Part shown: positions 17,398 to 26,065 of the stretch, piece after piece
How positions within the stretch are numbered: the stretch's first letter is position 1
How the letters are laid out: each line of letters opens with the position of its first letter
Source of the DNA: Rhodohalobacter sp. SW132
GTDB lineage: Bacteria > Bacteroidota > Rhodothermia > Balneolales > Balneolaceae
Direction: 5' to 3'
Length of the DNA stretch: 64,000 bases
Assembly (NCBI RefSeq): GCF_003390325.1
Contig: NZ_QUOK01000003.1
Span: 372,001-436,000, forward strand
Notes under the pieces: generated by a model
What the model saw: only the letters and a program-made list of their open reading frames with translations
Told to the model about the DNA's origin: nothing
Databases searched by the model: none
Position numbers and translations under genes: made by a program

Positions 17398-19395
17398 TTA
17401 TAGTTTTTGTAGGTACCAGGTGCTGTTGCTCAGATCCACCCAGCGTTCATAAATTCTGCGTAACTGCCCGTACATATCGGCGGGGAACTCTTTTCTTGTG
17501 ATGTCAATCTCAAACGAATACCGCAATACGTTTCCGGTGATTGCGTACCGCTCATTCAGCTCGGCACCCGGCAGCCGGGTCTGACGCGTTTCTGCTGTAC
17601 CGTCGGTTCTGTATCCATCGGGCATCGTTAACTGATAGTTGATCATCAGATTTTCCGGGGCATCGAGCGTAATCGGTACCCGGCGCCGGGTTGATTCAAA
17701 CGGGTTACGAAACAGGTAACCCACCACCATCGGCCGAAACTCCAGGCCGTCACTAAAACTGGTTGCGTAACGGTTGATGGTAAAATCGATCTCAACCGCA
17801 GCCTCCCGGCTCAATCCTTCACTCATTCGAATTTCAGCCCGCTCCGTTTCCATTTCGGGATACATATCCAGGAACATCGATGTGGCAACCTGGCGCTGAC
17901 TCTCCCCCGCTTCCAGCCGCGATAAAATCTGCTGTGCCGGATATCCGCGGGTGTTGGACCGAAGTGTTCCGCTGAGATGCCCCTCTTCCGAAAGTTCCAG
18001 GTCCAGGAAAATGGTGAGGTCAAACACGCTTTTATCCGGACGGATTTCAATCCATTCGTGGCTGTTTTCACGAAGTAAAAATCCCTGCTCGTTGAACGAT
18101 TCCACCGGTATCAGATCCGGTTCACTGAACCGGAAGGATGCGTCCATCACATGTTCTTTTTCCCCGATCCGGCTGTGAACCAGCATCCGGTTAAACTGGT
18201 AGAGGGATGGAAACGACCTGTTGATCTGGCCAAAATCACGGCCGGAAATATAGAGCGGGTAGGCTTCAATCCCAGCTCCCCGGAGCAGTGTCAAAAGTGT
18301 CATATTGATCTCCGCCTGGTTAGCCGGTTCGGGACTCAGCACGTGGTCCAGTCCGTCATCCGCAAAAACCGCATTCATTCCGTTAAACTGAACTGTTTCG
18401 TTTACAAGCCGGAAGATGGAATCCTGCGCCATTTCAGGTTCATCAAAATAGCCGGCAATTTCACGGCCCCGTTCCATCAATTCCGTATAGGCTGAAACGA
18501 CGTTCTCCGGTGATGAATTTTTCCGGATCTGGGCGGCAACCAGCTCCCAGCTATTTTCCAGCGGCTGGCGCGGAACCCCGAATTCACTGATCATAAACAT
18601 CACCTTTCCGCGGATATCGTCTACCGATGAAACGTATGTTGTATGATCCACTGGAGGCACATTTTCAGCCCGCCACTCTTCCAGCAAAATCGGTTCGGGA
18701 CGCGAATAGCTGAATACGAGCGGAACCGAACTGGTATCGACCTCCTCTCGGATGTATTCAATATCAAAATCTACGTGTTGGGTAACGGCATCATACCGCA
18801 AATAACGCTCGTTTTGCAACGTAACTGATGCTTCGCGAACGGGTACCTGGTGTGCAAAGTAAAAATCGGGGAGCTCTTCAATATAACGGCGGTGCACCGA
18901 ATATTTGTACTCCAGAACCGCTCCGGCTACCGCCCCCGGCATCTCAAACTCCAGGATGTTGTAGCGCGTATTCAGCTCCGAACGGCTGATATCATCCTCA
19001 TCCAGACGTAACGTCCGGCCGTCGGGCAGATAGGTCACCCCTTCCAGGTTTCTCACCTGCTCCATGTTGTCTGCTTCATAAACCGGGATGCCTGTCAGCG
19101 CTGCATCTGCAATTTCAAGTGGGTCATCGGAGTAGATTTTAATCCGCACCAGGTGATCGATTACCGCATCCACACCGCCCGATTGCTCCACAAAACGAAT
19201 AGACGTCTTTTTGGAGAGGTATTCATGCGGATAATTGTGATCCGGCTCTCTGTCGAGATATTCCGCGGGCAGATTTCCGAAATCTGCGAAGAGATCACGA
19301 ATATCAACCTGTCCCCTGTTTTGTTGCGCAGCGAGCTCAACAGCAGAAGCAAACAGAAAACTGAGAGAAAAGATAAGGATCAGGTGCCGGTTCAT
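17398..19395 (-). CDS. DUF3857/transglutaminase-like exported protein
   Basis: A 665-residue protein with a clear signal peptide (LILIFSLSFLFASAVELAAQ, probable cleavage near residue 23). Residues about 55-230 match the DUF3857 beta-rich domain (LEFEMPGAVAGAVLEYKYSV). A transglutaminase-like region around residues 300-420 has lost the usual catalytic Cys context (LLTLLRGAGIEAYPLYISGRDFG). A DUF3858-like beta domain ends the protein. Such proteins are common and uncharacterised in Bacteroidota, probably periplasmic. It lies between pyrC (20 bases) and tsaB (1 base), with no evident functional link to either. Confidence 0.84.
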   Translation of the reverse strand: MNRHLILIFSLSFLFASAVELAAQQNRGQVDIRDLFADFGNLPAEYLDREPDHNYPHEYLSKKTSIRFVEQSGGVDAVIDHLVRIKIYSDDPLEIADAALTGIPVYEADNMEQVRNLEGVTYLPDGRTLRLDEDDISRSELNTRYNILEFEMPGAVAGAVLEYKYSVHRRYIEELPDFYFAHQVPVREASVTLQNERYLRYDAVTQHVDFDIEYIREEVDTSSVPLVFSYSRPEPILLEEWRAENVPPVDHTTYVSSVDDIRGKVMFMISEFGVPRQPLENSWELVAAQIRKNSSPENVVSAYTELMERGREIAGYFDEPEMAQDSIFRLVNETVQFNGMNAVFADDGLDHVLSPEPANQAEINMTLLTLLRGAGIEAYPLYISGRDFGQINRSFPSLYQFNRMLVHSRIGEKEHVMDASFRFSEPDLIPVESFNEQGFLLRENSHEWIEIRPDKSVFDLTIFLDLELSEEGHLSGTLRSNTRGYPAQQILSRLEAGESQRQVATSMFLDMYPEMETERAEIRMSEGLSREAAVEIDFTINRYATSFSDGLEFRPMVVGYLFRNPFESTRRRVPITLDAPENLMINYQLTMPDGYRTDGTAETRQTRLPGAELNERYAITGNVLRYSFEIDITRKEFPADMYGQLRRIYERWVDLSNSTWYLQKL

Positions 19396-19415
19396 AGATA
19401 GAAGTAACTGTTGAA

Positions 19416-20711
19416 TCAGCCGCCTATTGTGTTCTCCACGAGTCGGTTATTGTTAAAAATCGCAACGGCACGGCCGGTCATCTGTTGATTAAGGTACGGT
19501 GAATTTCGTGATTTTGACCGGACTTCCGACGGACTGAATGTCCACTTTTCATCGGTGTTGAAGATCGTCAAATTCGCCTTTTTCCCTTCGGCAATTTCGG
19601 GAATTTCCAGGTTCAGTATCTCCCGGGGTTTGATAACCAGCTTATCCAGCACCTGGTTAATTGTAAGAACTCCCGGTTCAACCAGCCGCTTTACGGTGAT
19701 ACTCCAGGCGGTTTCCAGCCCGATGATTCCGTTCGGGGCATAAATAAACTCTGCTTCCTTCTCTTCAATCGCGTGAGGCGCGTGGTCGGTGCAGATCACA
19801 TCGATCGTGCCGTCGGCCAGGCCTTCAATCATGGCATCTACATCATCCTGAGTCCGCAGCGGCGGATGCATTTTCACGTTCGTATCGAAGCCTCGTTTTT
19901 CAATTTCAATGTCGGTCAGGTCAAAATGATGCGCGCACACTTCGGTCGTCACATTGATCCCCTCTTTTTTCGCCTGCCGCACCAGGTCCACCGCCTTTCG
20001 CGTGCTGATATGAGCTACGTGAATGTGTCCTCCTGTAAATCCGGCGAGCAGAATATCACGGGCGATCATCGTCTCCTCAGCAATTCCGGGCGTACCGTCG
20101 AGCCCCAGGCGTGTGGAGACTTCTCCCTCATTCATGTGACCGGGACGCGAAAGGTCAAGATCTTCTTCATGGTTGATGATCGGCATTCCGAGCATAGAGG
20201 AATATTCCAATGCCACCCGCATGACGTGAGAATTGAAAACCGGGTCACCATCATCACTGAATGCCACGGCGCCACCTTTTTTCATATCGGCCATTTCGGC
20301 GATCGATTTTCCTGCGCGATCTTTGGTCACACAGCCGATCGGGTGCACGCTCACCGCCTCACCTTCCGCTTTTTTGCGGATATACTCCACAACATCTCGG
20401 GTGTGCGTCGCCGGTTTTGTATTCGGCATGCAGGCGACTTCGGTAAATCCGCCAAACGCTGCTGCCCGGCATCCGGTCTCGATCGTCTCTTTGTGTTCAA
20501 ACCCCGGCTCCCGGAAATGGACGTGCATGTCCATCCAGCCGCCGCTTATATATGCCCCGGCAGCGTCAAAAAGTTCTTCATCACCATTTTGATCCAGATT
20601 TTCGCCAATTTCTGTGATCGTGCCGTTTTGGATTCGAATATCCAGTTCAGAATTTCCATCGTAGCCGTTTCCGACCGGCCTGCCGTTTTTTATCAGAAGA
20701 TTTTGACTCAA
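19416..20711 (-). CDS. pyrC: Dihydroorotase (class I)
   Basis: A 431-residue zinc amidohydrolase that closes carbamoyl aspartate to dihydroorotate in pyrimidine synthesis. The metal-binding DMHVHFREPGFEHKETIETG motif, CMPNTKPATH, NHEED, HVAHISTRKAV and ICTDHAPH (catalytic Asp) are all present, as in class I enzymes of about 430 residues. It is transcribed from a 70-base leader directly adjoining the first 127-bp repeat array. Confidence 0.93.
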   Translation of the reverse strand: MSQNLLIKNGRPVGNGYDGNSELDIRIQNGTITEIGENLDQNGDEELFDAAGAYISGGWMDMHVHFREPGFEHKETIETGCRAAAFGGFTEVACMPNTKPATHTRDVVEYIRKKAEGEAVSVHPIGCVTKDRAGKSIAEMADMKKGGAVAFSDDGDPVFNSHVMRVALEYSSMLGMPIINHEEDLDLSRPGHMNEGEVSTRLGLDGTPGIAEETMIARDILLAGFTGGHIHVAHISTRKAVDLVRQAKKEGINVTTEVCAHHFDLTDIEIEKRGFDTNVKMHPPLRTQDDVDAMIEGLADGTIDVICTDHAPHAIEEKEAEFIYAPNGIIGLETAWSITVKRLVEPGVLTINQVLDKLVIKPREILNLEIPEIAEGKKANLTIFNTDEKWTFSPSEVRSKSRNSPYLNQQMTGRAVAIFNNNRLVENTIGG

Positions 20712-20783
20712 GGTACCTTTGATTTGATTGAATTTGACATCAAATATAGGCTGAAATCTGTTGAATTACGATTCGGAATTGAA

Positions 20784-21171
20784 TCTTCATCGGATGAATT
20801 CGCTTCATCCGATGAATCGTTCGAACAAGGCGCCTGGTTTATCGAGACCTGCAGTAGAGATCCGGACCTTAACCCACTCATCCGATGACGGGAAGTCGTC
20901 GGATGAGGAATCTTCATCGGACGATTTCGCTTCATCCGATGAATCGTTGGGGCAAATTGCCTGGTTTACCAAGACCTGCAGTTTAGATCCGGACCTTAAC
21001 CTACTCATCCGATGACGGGGAGTCGTCGGATGAGGAATCTTCATCGGACGAATTCACTTCATCCGATGAATCGTTGGGGCAAGTTGCCTGGTTTACCAAG
21101 ACCTGCAGTTTAGATCCGGACCTTAACCCACTCATCCGATGACGGGAAGTCAGCGGATGAGGGGTGGGATC
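20784..21171. repeat. Tandem array of 127-bp units, array 1
   Basis: Three consecutive units start at about 20784, 20911 and 21038. The landmark TTCATCGG recurs at 20786, 20913 and 21040, exactly 127 bases apart. Each unit holds two hairpins: TTCATCGGATGAA with TTCATCCGATGAA around a 5-base loop (one mismatch in units 2 and 3), and CTCATCCGATGAC with GTCGTCGGATGAG around about five bases. A conserved spacer of some 55 bases contains CCTGG, GACCTGCAGT and AGATCCGGACCTTAAC. The last hairpin has the variant arm CAGCGGATGAG. The array lies between the stop of the head-GIN gene and the leader of pyrC. Since 127 is not a multiple of three, it is not a protein repeat. Confidence 0.93.
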
Positions 21172-21841
21172 AATTTTCAACGGTTCGCAATCGGCTAGAA
21201 CCGCTGGATTGGTTAGAGATCTCTGAGGGATTGCCGTGTACAATAATCTCAGAAGATCCTGAGGAACGGGATTCCAGTTTTCCAGAAGCGTTTATTTCTG
21301 CCTTTGATGATCCACTGGTTCGAATTGATGCCGATTCTGAAACCAAATCCGGGGCAATAATTCTGGAACTGCCGGACATTCGGATCTCCAGAATATCAGT
21401 ATATCCACCTGCAAATATTTCCGTACTGCCGCTGCCTCTAATGGTGAACGTCTGATGGTGGATGTTTTTTAGTTCAAGGCGGTTCGAACCTGAGACGCTT
21501 GTCGCATTCAAACTCGTGGAAGGAATCTCAATTTCAACTCGTTTTGTGGGATTCAGGAATGCATTCTCCCTGGCGGTAATCACCAGGCGGCTCCCTTGAA
21601 CGGTTGAATCAATATTTTCAAGGATATTTGAATCACCTGTAATGCGAATCGGCCCATCCTCATCCCCATAAACGACTGTGCTGTTTGATCCGGTGATTCT
21701 GAGCTCAGAAAAGTGTCCGACATCCCGGTTTTCGGTGACTATATCGCCATTTCCCTTGATAGTATCCTGAGCAAATGAACCGACATTAAGGCAACCGGCA
21801 AGCAAAATTAATCCTGCAATCAGTAACGTAAATCGACGCAT
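21170..21841 (-). CDS. Head-GIN domain (DUF2807) putative lipoprotein
   Basis: A 223-residue exported protein. The start at 21841 gives MRRFTLLIAGLILLAGC, a signal peptide with an LAGC lipobox; a frame extension of 21 residues upstream has no such sense. The mature part is a DUF2807 beta-solenoid with recurring GSGS/SGSS turns (VSGSNRLEL, RGSGSTEIFAGG, MSGSSRIIAPD, SGSSEIIVHG). These proteins are frequent in Bacteroidota and their role is unknown, perhaps envelope-associated. Its stop codon adjoins the end of repeat array 1. Confidence 0.86.
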   Translation of the reverse strand: MRRFTLLIAGLILLAGCLNVGSFAQDTIKGNGDIVTENRDVGHFSELRITGSNSTVVYGDEDGPIRITGDSNILENIDSTVQGSRLVITARENAFLNPTKRVEIEIPSTSLNATSVSGSNRLELKNIHHQTFTIRGSGSTEIFAGGYTDILEIRMSGSSRIIAPDLVSESASIRTSGSSKAEINASGKLESRSSGSSEIIVHGNPSEISNQSSGSSRLRTVEN

Positions 21842-22021
21842 AGAGCTGTGTAATTTGATTAAAGTTGAATTCAGGTTACGTACATCAAAAACAGTTAGTT
21901 TCACTACATTTTAAACATAAAATTGCAGATACTTTATCTCTGACTTGATTTAATATAGTGTAGTAAAATCATAGGTTGAGTTTTCTCAAAATCGAGGCAA
22001 TACGAATCAAGAAATACTACC

Positions 22022-22633
22022 ATGCAAAGTTCATTATCCATCAAAACCGTCACCGGCAGTAGACTGATGCCATATACTGATAGCCTGGCCAGCCTGCGAA
22101 TCGAGGTTTTCCGGGAATTTCCCTATCTGTATGACGGATCGCAGGAGTATGAGCTGTCGTACCTCAAAACGTATCTGAATTCGGAAAACAGCATCGCCGT
22201 ACTTGTGATGGATGGAGATCAGGTTGTGGGGGCTTCCACCGGCCTGCCGATGACAGATGAGGAAGAGGATTTCAGACGGCCATTTCAGAAACATGGGTTA
22301 AATCCCGAAAACTATTTTTACTGCGGAGAATCGATTTTAAAGAGAGAGTACCGGGGACGCGGAATCTACCGCCGTTTATTTGAGGAGAGGGAATCCCATG
22401 CAAAAAAAATATCAGGCATCCATTTCACATGTTTTTGTGCTGTTCAGCGCCCGGATGACCACCCGCTTCGGCCTGATGATTACCAGCCGCTGGATCCCAT
22501 CTGGCAAAAATATGGTTACAAAAAAAAACCGGAGCTGCGCACCACCTATCGCTGGAAAGATATCGATGAAGAGTCAGAATCGGACAAAATAATGGTGTTT
22601 TGGGTGAAAGAAATTACAAGCTTCAGCGGATGA
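22022..22633 (+). CDS. GNAT family N-acetyltransferase
   Basis: A 203-residue cytoplasmic acetyltransferase. The GNAT acetyl-CoA site is visible as ESILKREYRGRGIYRRLFEERE (R-x-x-G-x-G/A type) around residues 101-122, preceded by VLVMDGDQVVGASTGLPM. Substrate unknown. The final codons (FSG-stop) run into the beginning of repeat array 2: the TGA lies inside a CAGCGGATGAGGG sequence that is also the terminal hairpin arm of both arrays. The original C-terminus may have been altered by the repeat. Confidence 0.85.
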   Translation: MQSSLSIKTVTGSRLMPYTDSLASLRIEVFREFPYLYDGSQEYELSYLKTYLNSENSIAVLVMDGDQVVGASTGLPMTDEEEDFRRPFQKHGLNPENYFYCGESILKREYRGRGIYRRLFEERESHAKKISGIHFTCFCAVQRPDDHPLRPDDYQPLDPIWQKYGYKKKPELRTTYRWKDIDEESESDKIMVFWVKEITSFSG

Positions 22634-23039
22634 GGGATCTTCATCGGATGAATTCGCTTCATCCGATGAATCGTTGGGGCAAGGCGCCTGGCAGATCGAG
22701 ACCTGCAGTAGAGATCCGGACCTTAACCCACTCATCCGATGACGGAAAGTCGTCCGATGAGGGATTTTCATCGGACGAATTCGCTTCATCCGATGAATCG
22801 TTAGGGCAAGTTGCCTGGCAGATCGAGACCTGACGTAGAAATCCGGGCCTTACCCGACTCATCCGATGACGGGGAGTCGTCGGATGAGTGACTTTCATCG
22901 GACGAATTCGCTTCATCCGATGAATCGTTAGGGCATGTCGCCTGGCATGCCGAAACCTACCGTAGAGATCCGGACCTTAACACACTCATCCGATGACAGG
23001 AAGTCAGCGGATGAGGGACTTTCATCGGATGAGTGGGGA
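22622..23039. repeat. Tandem array of 127-bp units, array 2
   Basis: TTCATCGG recurs at 22640, 22767, 22894 and 23021, again exactly 127 bases apart, giving three full units plus the start of a fourth. Hairpins and spacer match array 1 and the orientation is the same. The first unit here resembles the first of array 1 (GGCGCCTGG, CTGCAGTAGAGATCC), and the last hairpin again has the CAGCGGATGAG arm, followed by GTGGGGAT. The array fills the gap between the convergent GNAT and GshB-like genes and touches both stop codons. Confidence 0.93.
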
Positions 23040-24086
23040 TTAAATTGTTGCAAGGAGCTTATTACTAATTAAATCCGTGTAATTTTTTCTGTATTGAACT
23101 TTGTTTTCGATCGCCTGGATTACAGGGATTGAAAAATCCACACCTTGGAGTTCGCTTGCTCCCTGCAGTCCTCCGGGACTAAATACGTTAATCTCCATCA
23201 GTTTATCACCCACAATATCGAGCCCAACCATAAACATGCCGTCAAGCACAAGTTTCGGCCGAATGGTATCGACAATTTCGAGCATCGTATCATCAACTTT
23301 TACCTTCTCGGCACTTCCTCCGGCAGACATGTTGCTTCGAATATCCTCGCTTTCATTTACACGACGGATCGCCGCGTATTTCCCTTTCCATTTTAGCGCA
23401 TCACCATTTACCACGAATAACCGCACATCACCCTCAGTGGCTTTAGGTAAATATTCCTGGGCAATAACATATCCGTCGCGGCTAATCGCCTCGATCATCT
23501 GGTTCAGGTTTACTGCATCGTCCTCTTTTACCAGAAAAACACCTGCACCACCGGAGCCCTGGAGTGGCTTCATGATAATGTTGCCCCCCTGTTCTTTATG
23601 AAATTCCTGGATCTCTTTCGGGTCACGTGTAATGAGGGTATGCGGCCTCACGGATTCAGGAAAATGCTGGAAATACATCTTGTTAACGGCTTCTGACAGG
23701 CTATTGGGATCGTTCAGGACAATCACACCGTGCCTGAGGGCAAGCTGACCGAAAATCACAGATGCGTTTTTAGCCCATCCCCTGCCGACAGGTTCCGAGG
23801 CAGGATCATTGCGCAACAGAAGCACATCCAGGTTGTCAGCCGTTATCTTTTCTTCTATTGCACTATCATCCTTGATAGCCTTTATATAGGTCTTGGTGGT
23901 CTTATATTTATTGCCCGAAGCCCTTCTTGCTGTCGCCCCCATATGGCCGTCCGGATAGTACACCAGATCGGCAACACCGGTAAAATAAACTTCGTGGCCC
24001 AGGTTATGCATTTTCAGACCCAGGTAAACGGATGTATACTCCGCTATTTCGGTTTCAATATCATTTATGATCAGTGCGATTCTCAT
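23040..24086 (-). CDS. GshB-like ATP-grasp ligase
   Basis: A 348-residue ATP-grasp enzyme of the glutathione synthetase (GshB) type. Visible motifs are the N-terminal pre-ATP-grasp MRIALIINDIETE, the ATP-loop MKPLQGSGGAGVFLV (172-186), NMSAGGSA (252-259), and the Mg-binding GLDIVGDKLMEINVFSPGG (288-306; Glu298, Asn300). No glutamate-cysteine ligase gene is nearby, so glutathione is not an obvious product. It is the last gene of a minus-strand run, 47 bases after the QEGLA protein. Inference: it joins an amino acid or small peptide to a carboxylate, working with the neighbouring peptidase-like proteins. Confidence 0.88.
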   Translation of the reverse strand: MRIALIINDIETEIAEYTSVYLGLKMHNLGHEVYFTGVADLVYYPDGHMGATARRASGNKYKTTKTYIKAIKDDSAIEEKITADNLDVLLLRNDPASEPVGRGWAKNASVIFGQLALRHGVIVLNDPNSLSEAVNKMYFQHFPESVRPHTLITRDPKEIQEFHKEQGGNIIMKPLQGSGGAGVFLVKEDDAVNLNQMIEAISRDGYVIAQEYLPKATEGDVRLFVVNGDALKWKGKYAAIRRVNESEDIRSNMSAGGSAEKVKVDDTMLEIVDTIRPKLVLDGMFMVGLDIVGDKLMEINVFSPGGLQGASELQGVDFSIPVIQAIENKVQYRKNYTDLISNKLLATI

Positions 24087-24133
24087 TTAATTCTCTTTTA
24101 ATTTTATGATTGTGGATACATTCTTGAAATTAC

Positions 24134-26065
24134 TTATTCCTGCAAGAGGTCTAAGACGGATGATCCCTTTTTTAGCTGCTCAAGTTTCTCTCTGGCTCCG
24201 GGAAATTCCAGGTAGCGCGGACTCAGAGGTGCCGGACGCAAAATTCGACGATGCAGCAGCTCATTTATCAGCGGAAGATAGTCTTCACGAATTTTTCCGA
24301 TCAGGAGAGGCTGAAGCTCGTTGCCATTTTCCAGCCATTTAAGAACACGCATCAGTCCTTTCAGGTATATTGCGTCTTTGGTAAGTCCTCCCCCGCGGTA
24401 CACGCGCATTGTGATGGTGAATGCCTCCCGGGCATCGAACTCGTGATCTTCATGCAGAATATGAAACGATTCGACAAAATCAGCCCCGCGCATGATGGCC
24501 TGAACGGTAATTACCCTTGCTGCCAGAAGCCGAAGACGGCTCGGCAGCAGCCCCCCGACCAGGTATTCACTGAGCACCGCGAGGCCTTCCTGCAGCTCTT
24601 CATATCGGGGCAGCCCGCAATAGAGCAGTTTGAGCGGCTGGGCTTTCCCATTGTAATAGGTGAGGATGTGAGTACCCACTTCATGCTGTATCAATGCCTC
24701 TGCCCGCGCAGTTGAGATGCGGGCATCCGTCCCTATATGCAAATTTCCATTCGAAACGAGTAGCCCGGCGATATCATCCTGAACACACACCCTGGCATCA
24801 ATGGGTTCATACTGAGTATGATAGAAATCGATCTCTTTTCGGGCCATTTCGGCAAAATCATCCGGCGATATCATGTTTTGCTCGCTGCTGTCTGAATTCG
24901 GGGAAATGGCCGACAGCAAATCCGCAGCAAGGTTGGTCACCGATTCTTCAAGCGGACCGTAATATTGCATGCTTCCCGGCATGAACTCAGGCTTTCCGCG
25001 TTCTGTGAGCAGAGTCAGCATTTTATCGAGTTCGCTCCGTTTTTCCCGAAACATAAACTCCAGAGTTGGGTCTTCAACGCGTTCAATAGATAAATTATAC
25101 AGCTCGCGTTTGAGGATCTCCGGGTCTTCCGACATCAGCCTGTAATGAAACAGAGGTGTTTTTTTGAAATGATTGCTCTTGAAATACGACCAGGCTTCAT
25201 GAATATTTATGGGTGTAACCAATTGCAGAAAACTGAAACTGTCATCAATTCGGGCCAGATCAATATCTATTTCACGGGCCGGGCGAGTCATTAGTTGTCG
25301 TCCCAGCATTTGAAAATGAGAAACATCCAGATTCGTTTGGATTCTGACAAATTCAAAAAATGTACGGTTTAATGCCTTTGAGAGCTCTCGTGCCATTTTT
25401 CTGAGCAAAAGAGGATATGCTCTTCCGCTTTCGGAATTGATGTAAAACGGACGAATTTCCAACCCGATCAGCAGGGCCCCCATCTCTTTTAGATCATCCG
25501 CTTCCAGTAACTGCATCAGTCCGGGGGGATGGCGGTCATCCAGAGATATTTCTGCAGTTGCATTCTGATGTCCAATCAGGATTTTCTCCAGGTCTTTTTT
25601 CAGGTAGCTTACACTTGAATAGGCCACCTCGCGTGGTGCCCGGATATGAAAGTCTGCAGCAGGATCGGATTTTGTTGAAGGACGACCTGATTCTGCATCA
25701 TCCTCTTGAACCGTATCTCCGGATTTGAATGTGGGCTGTTCCGGCCAAATTTCAACAATCAGAAATGCTCCACTTTTTTTGGAAATTGTTTTTGCGATCG
25801 CACGCACGAGCGCCTTCAGATCTTCAAGCTTGCCATCGGCTGGTGCAATCAGAAAGGATGTCTGGGATCGCACCAACAGCCTGACCGCCCTGTTATCCCC
25901 ATCCTGCGGTTTCCGAAATACTACCAGAAAGGGTAAGGGGCGATCGAAGTGAAGCATTCCGCCGTCAGGCAGTTCCATTCGGACCTGCTCTCCTTCTTTA
26001 AGCTTTTGAGTCACATCCGCGATCACCTCTTCAAATGGTTCACTTACGACCTGGCTTTTTTTCAT
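24134..26065 (-). CDS. QEGLA-motif (DUF1704, MATCAP-like) putative metallopeptidase
   Basis: A 643-residue protein of the bacterial family often labelled flavohemoglobin expression-modulating QEGLA protein. The zinc-peptidase signature HEVGTH is at 461-466, and QEGLAVLSE (492-500) supplies the third ligand region. In eukaryotes the same DUF1704 fold forms the MATCAP enzymes, which remove the C-terminal tyrosine of tubulin. The N-terminal half (1-390) is an extra domain of unknown role. No signal peptide is seen, so it is cytoplasmic. Its ATG overlaps the stop of the amidohydrolase-like gene by one base, indicating tight coupling. The QEGLA function in bacteria is not established. Confidence 0.88.
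   Translation of the reverse strand: MKKSQVVSEPFEEVIADVTQKLKEGEQVRMELPDGGMLHFDRPLPFLVVFRKPQDGDNRAVRLLVRSQTSFLIAPADGKLEDLKALVRAIAKTISKKSGAFLIVEIWPEQPTFKSGDTVQEDDAESGRPSTKSDPAADFHIRAPREVAYSSVSYLKKDLEKILIGHQNATAEISLDDRHPPGLMQLLEADDLKEMGALLIGLEIRPFYINSESGRAYPLLLRKMARELSKALNRTFFEFVRIQTNLDVSHFQMLGRQLMTRPAREIDIDLARIDDSFSFLQLVTPINIHEAWSYFKSNHFKKTPLFHYRLMSEDPEILKRELYNLSIERVEDPTLEFMFREKRSELDKMLTLLTERGKPEFMPGSMQYYGPLEESVTNLAADLLSAISPNSDSSEQNMISPDDFAEMARKEIDFYHTQYEPIDARVCVQDDIAGLLVSNGNLHIGTDARISTARAEALIQHEVGTHILTYYNGKAQPLKLLYCGLPRYEELQEGLAVLSEYLVGGLLPSRLRLLAARVITVQAIMRGADFVESFHILHEDHEFDAREAFTITMRVYRGGGLTKDAIYLKGLMRVLKWLENGNELQPLLIGKIREDYLPLINELLHRRILRPAPLSPRYLEFPGAREKLEQLKKGSSVLDLLQE

Noticed and set aside
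20761-21243. Serine/aspartate-rich open frames across array 1 and array 2
   Set aside because: They arise from the repeat, appear on both strands, and the 127-base period shifts the frame at each unit.
20784-23039. The repeat arrays as a CRISPR array
   Set aside because: Units are 127 bases, nearly identical throughout, and contain no variable spacers. No cas gene is present.
20784-23039. The 127-bp units as integron attC sites
   Set aside because: CTTAAC and CGTTGGGG near the hairpin ends and a neighbouring GNAT gene recall attC, but the R boxes do not match the consensus, units are tandem without genes between them, and no integrase is seen. Not excluded, but unsupported.
23040-24086. Naming the ATP-grasp gene gshB
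   Set aside because: The motifs are GshB-like, but no glutamate-cysteine ligase gene is present and the neighbours suggest another product.
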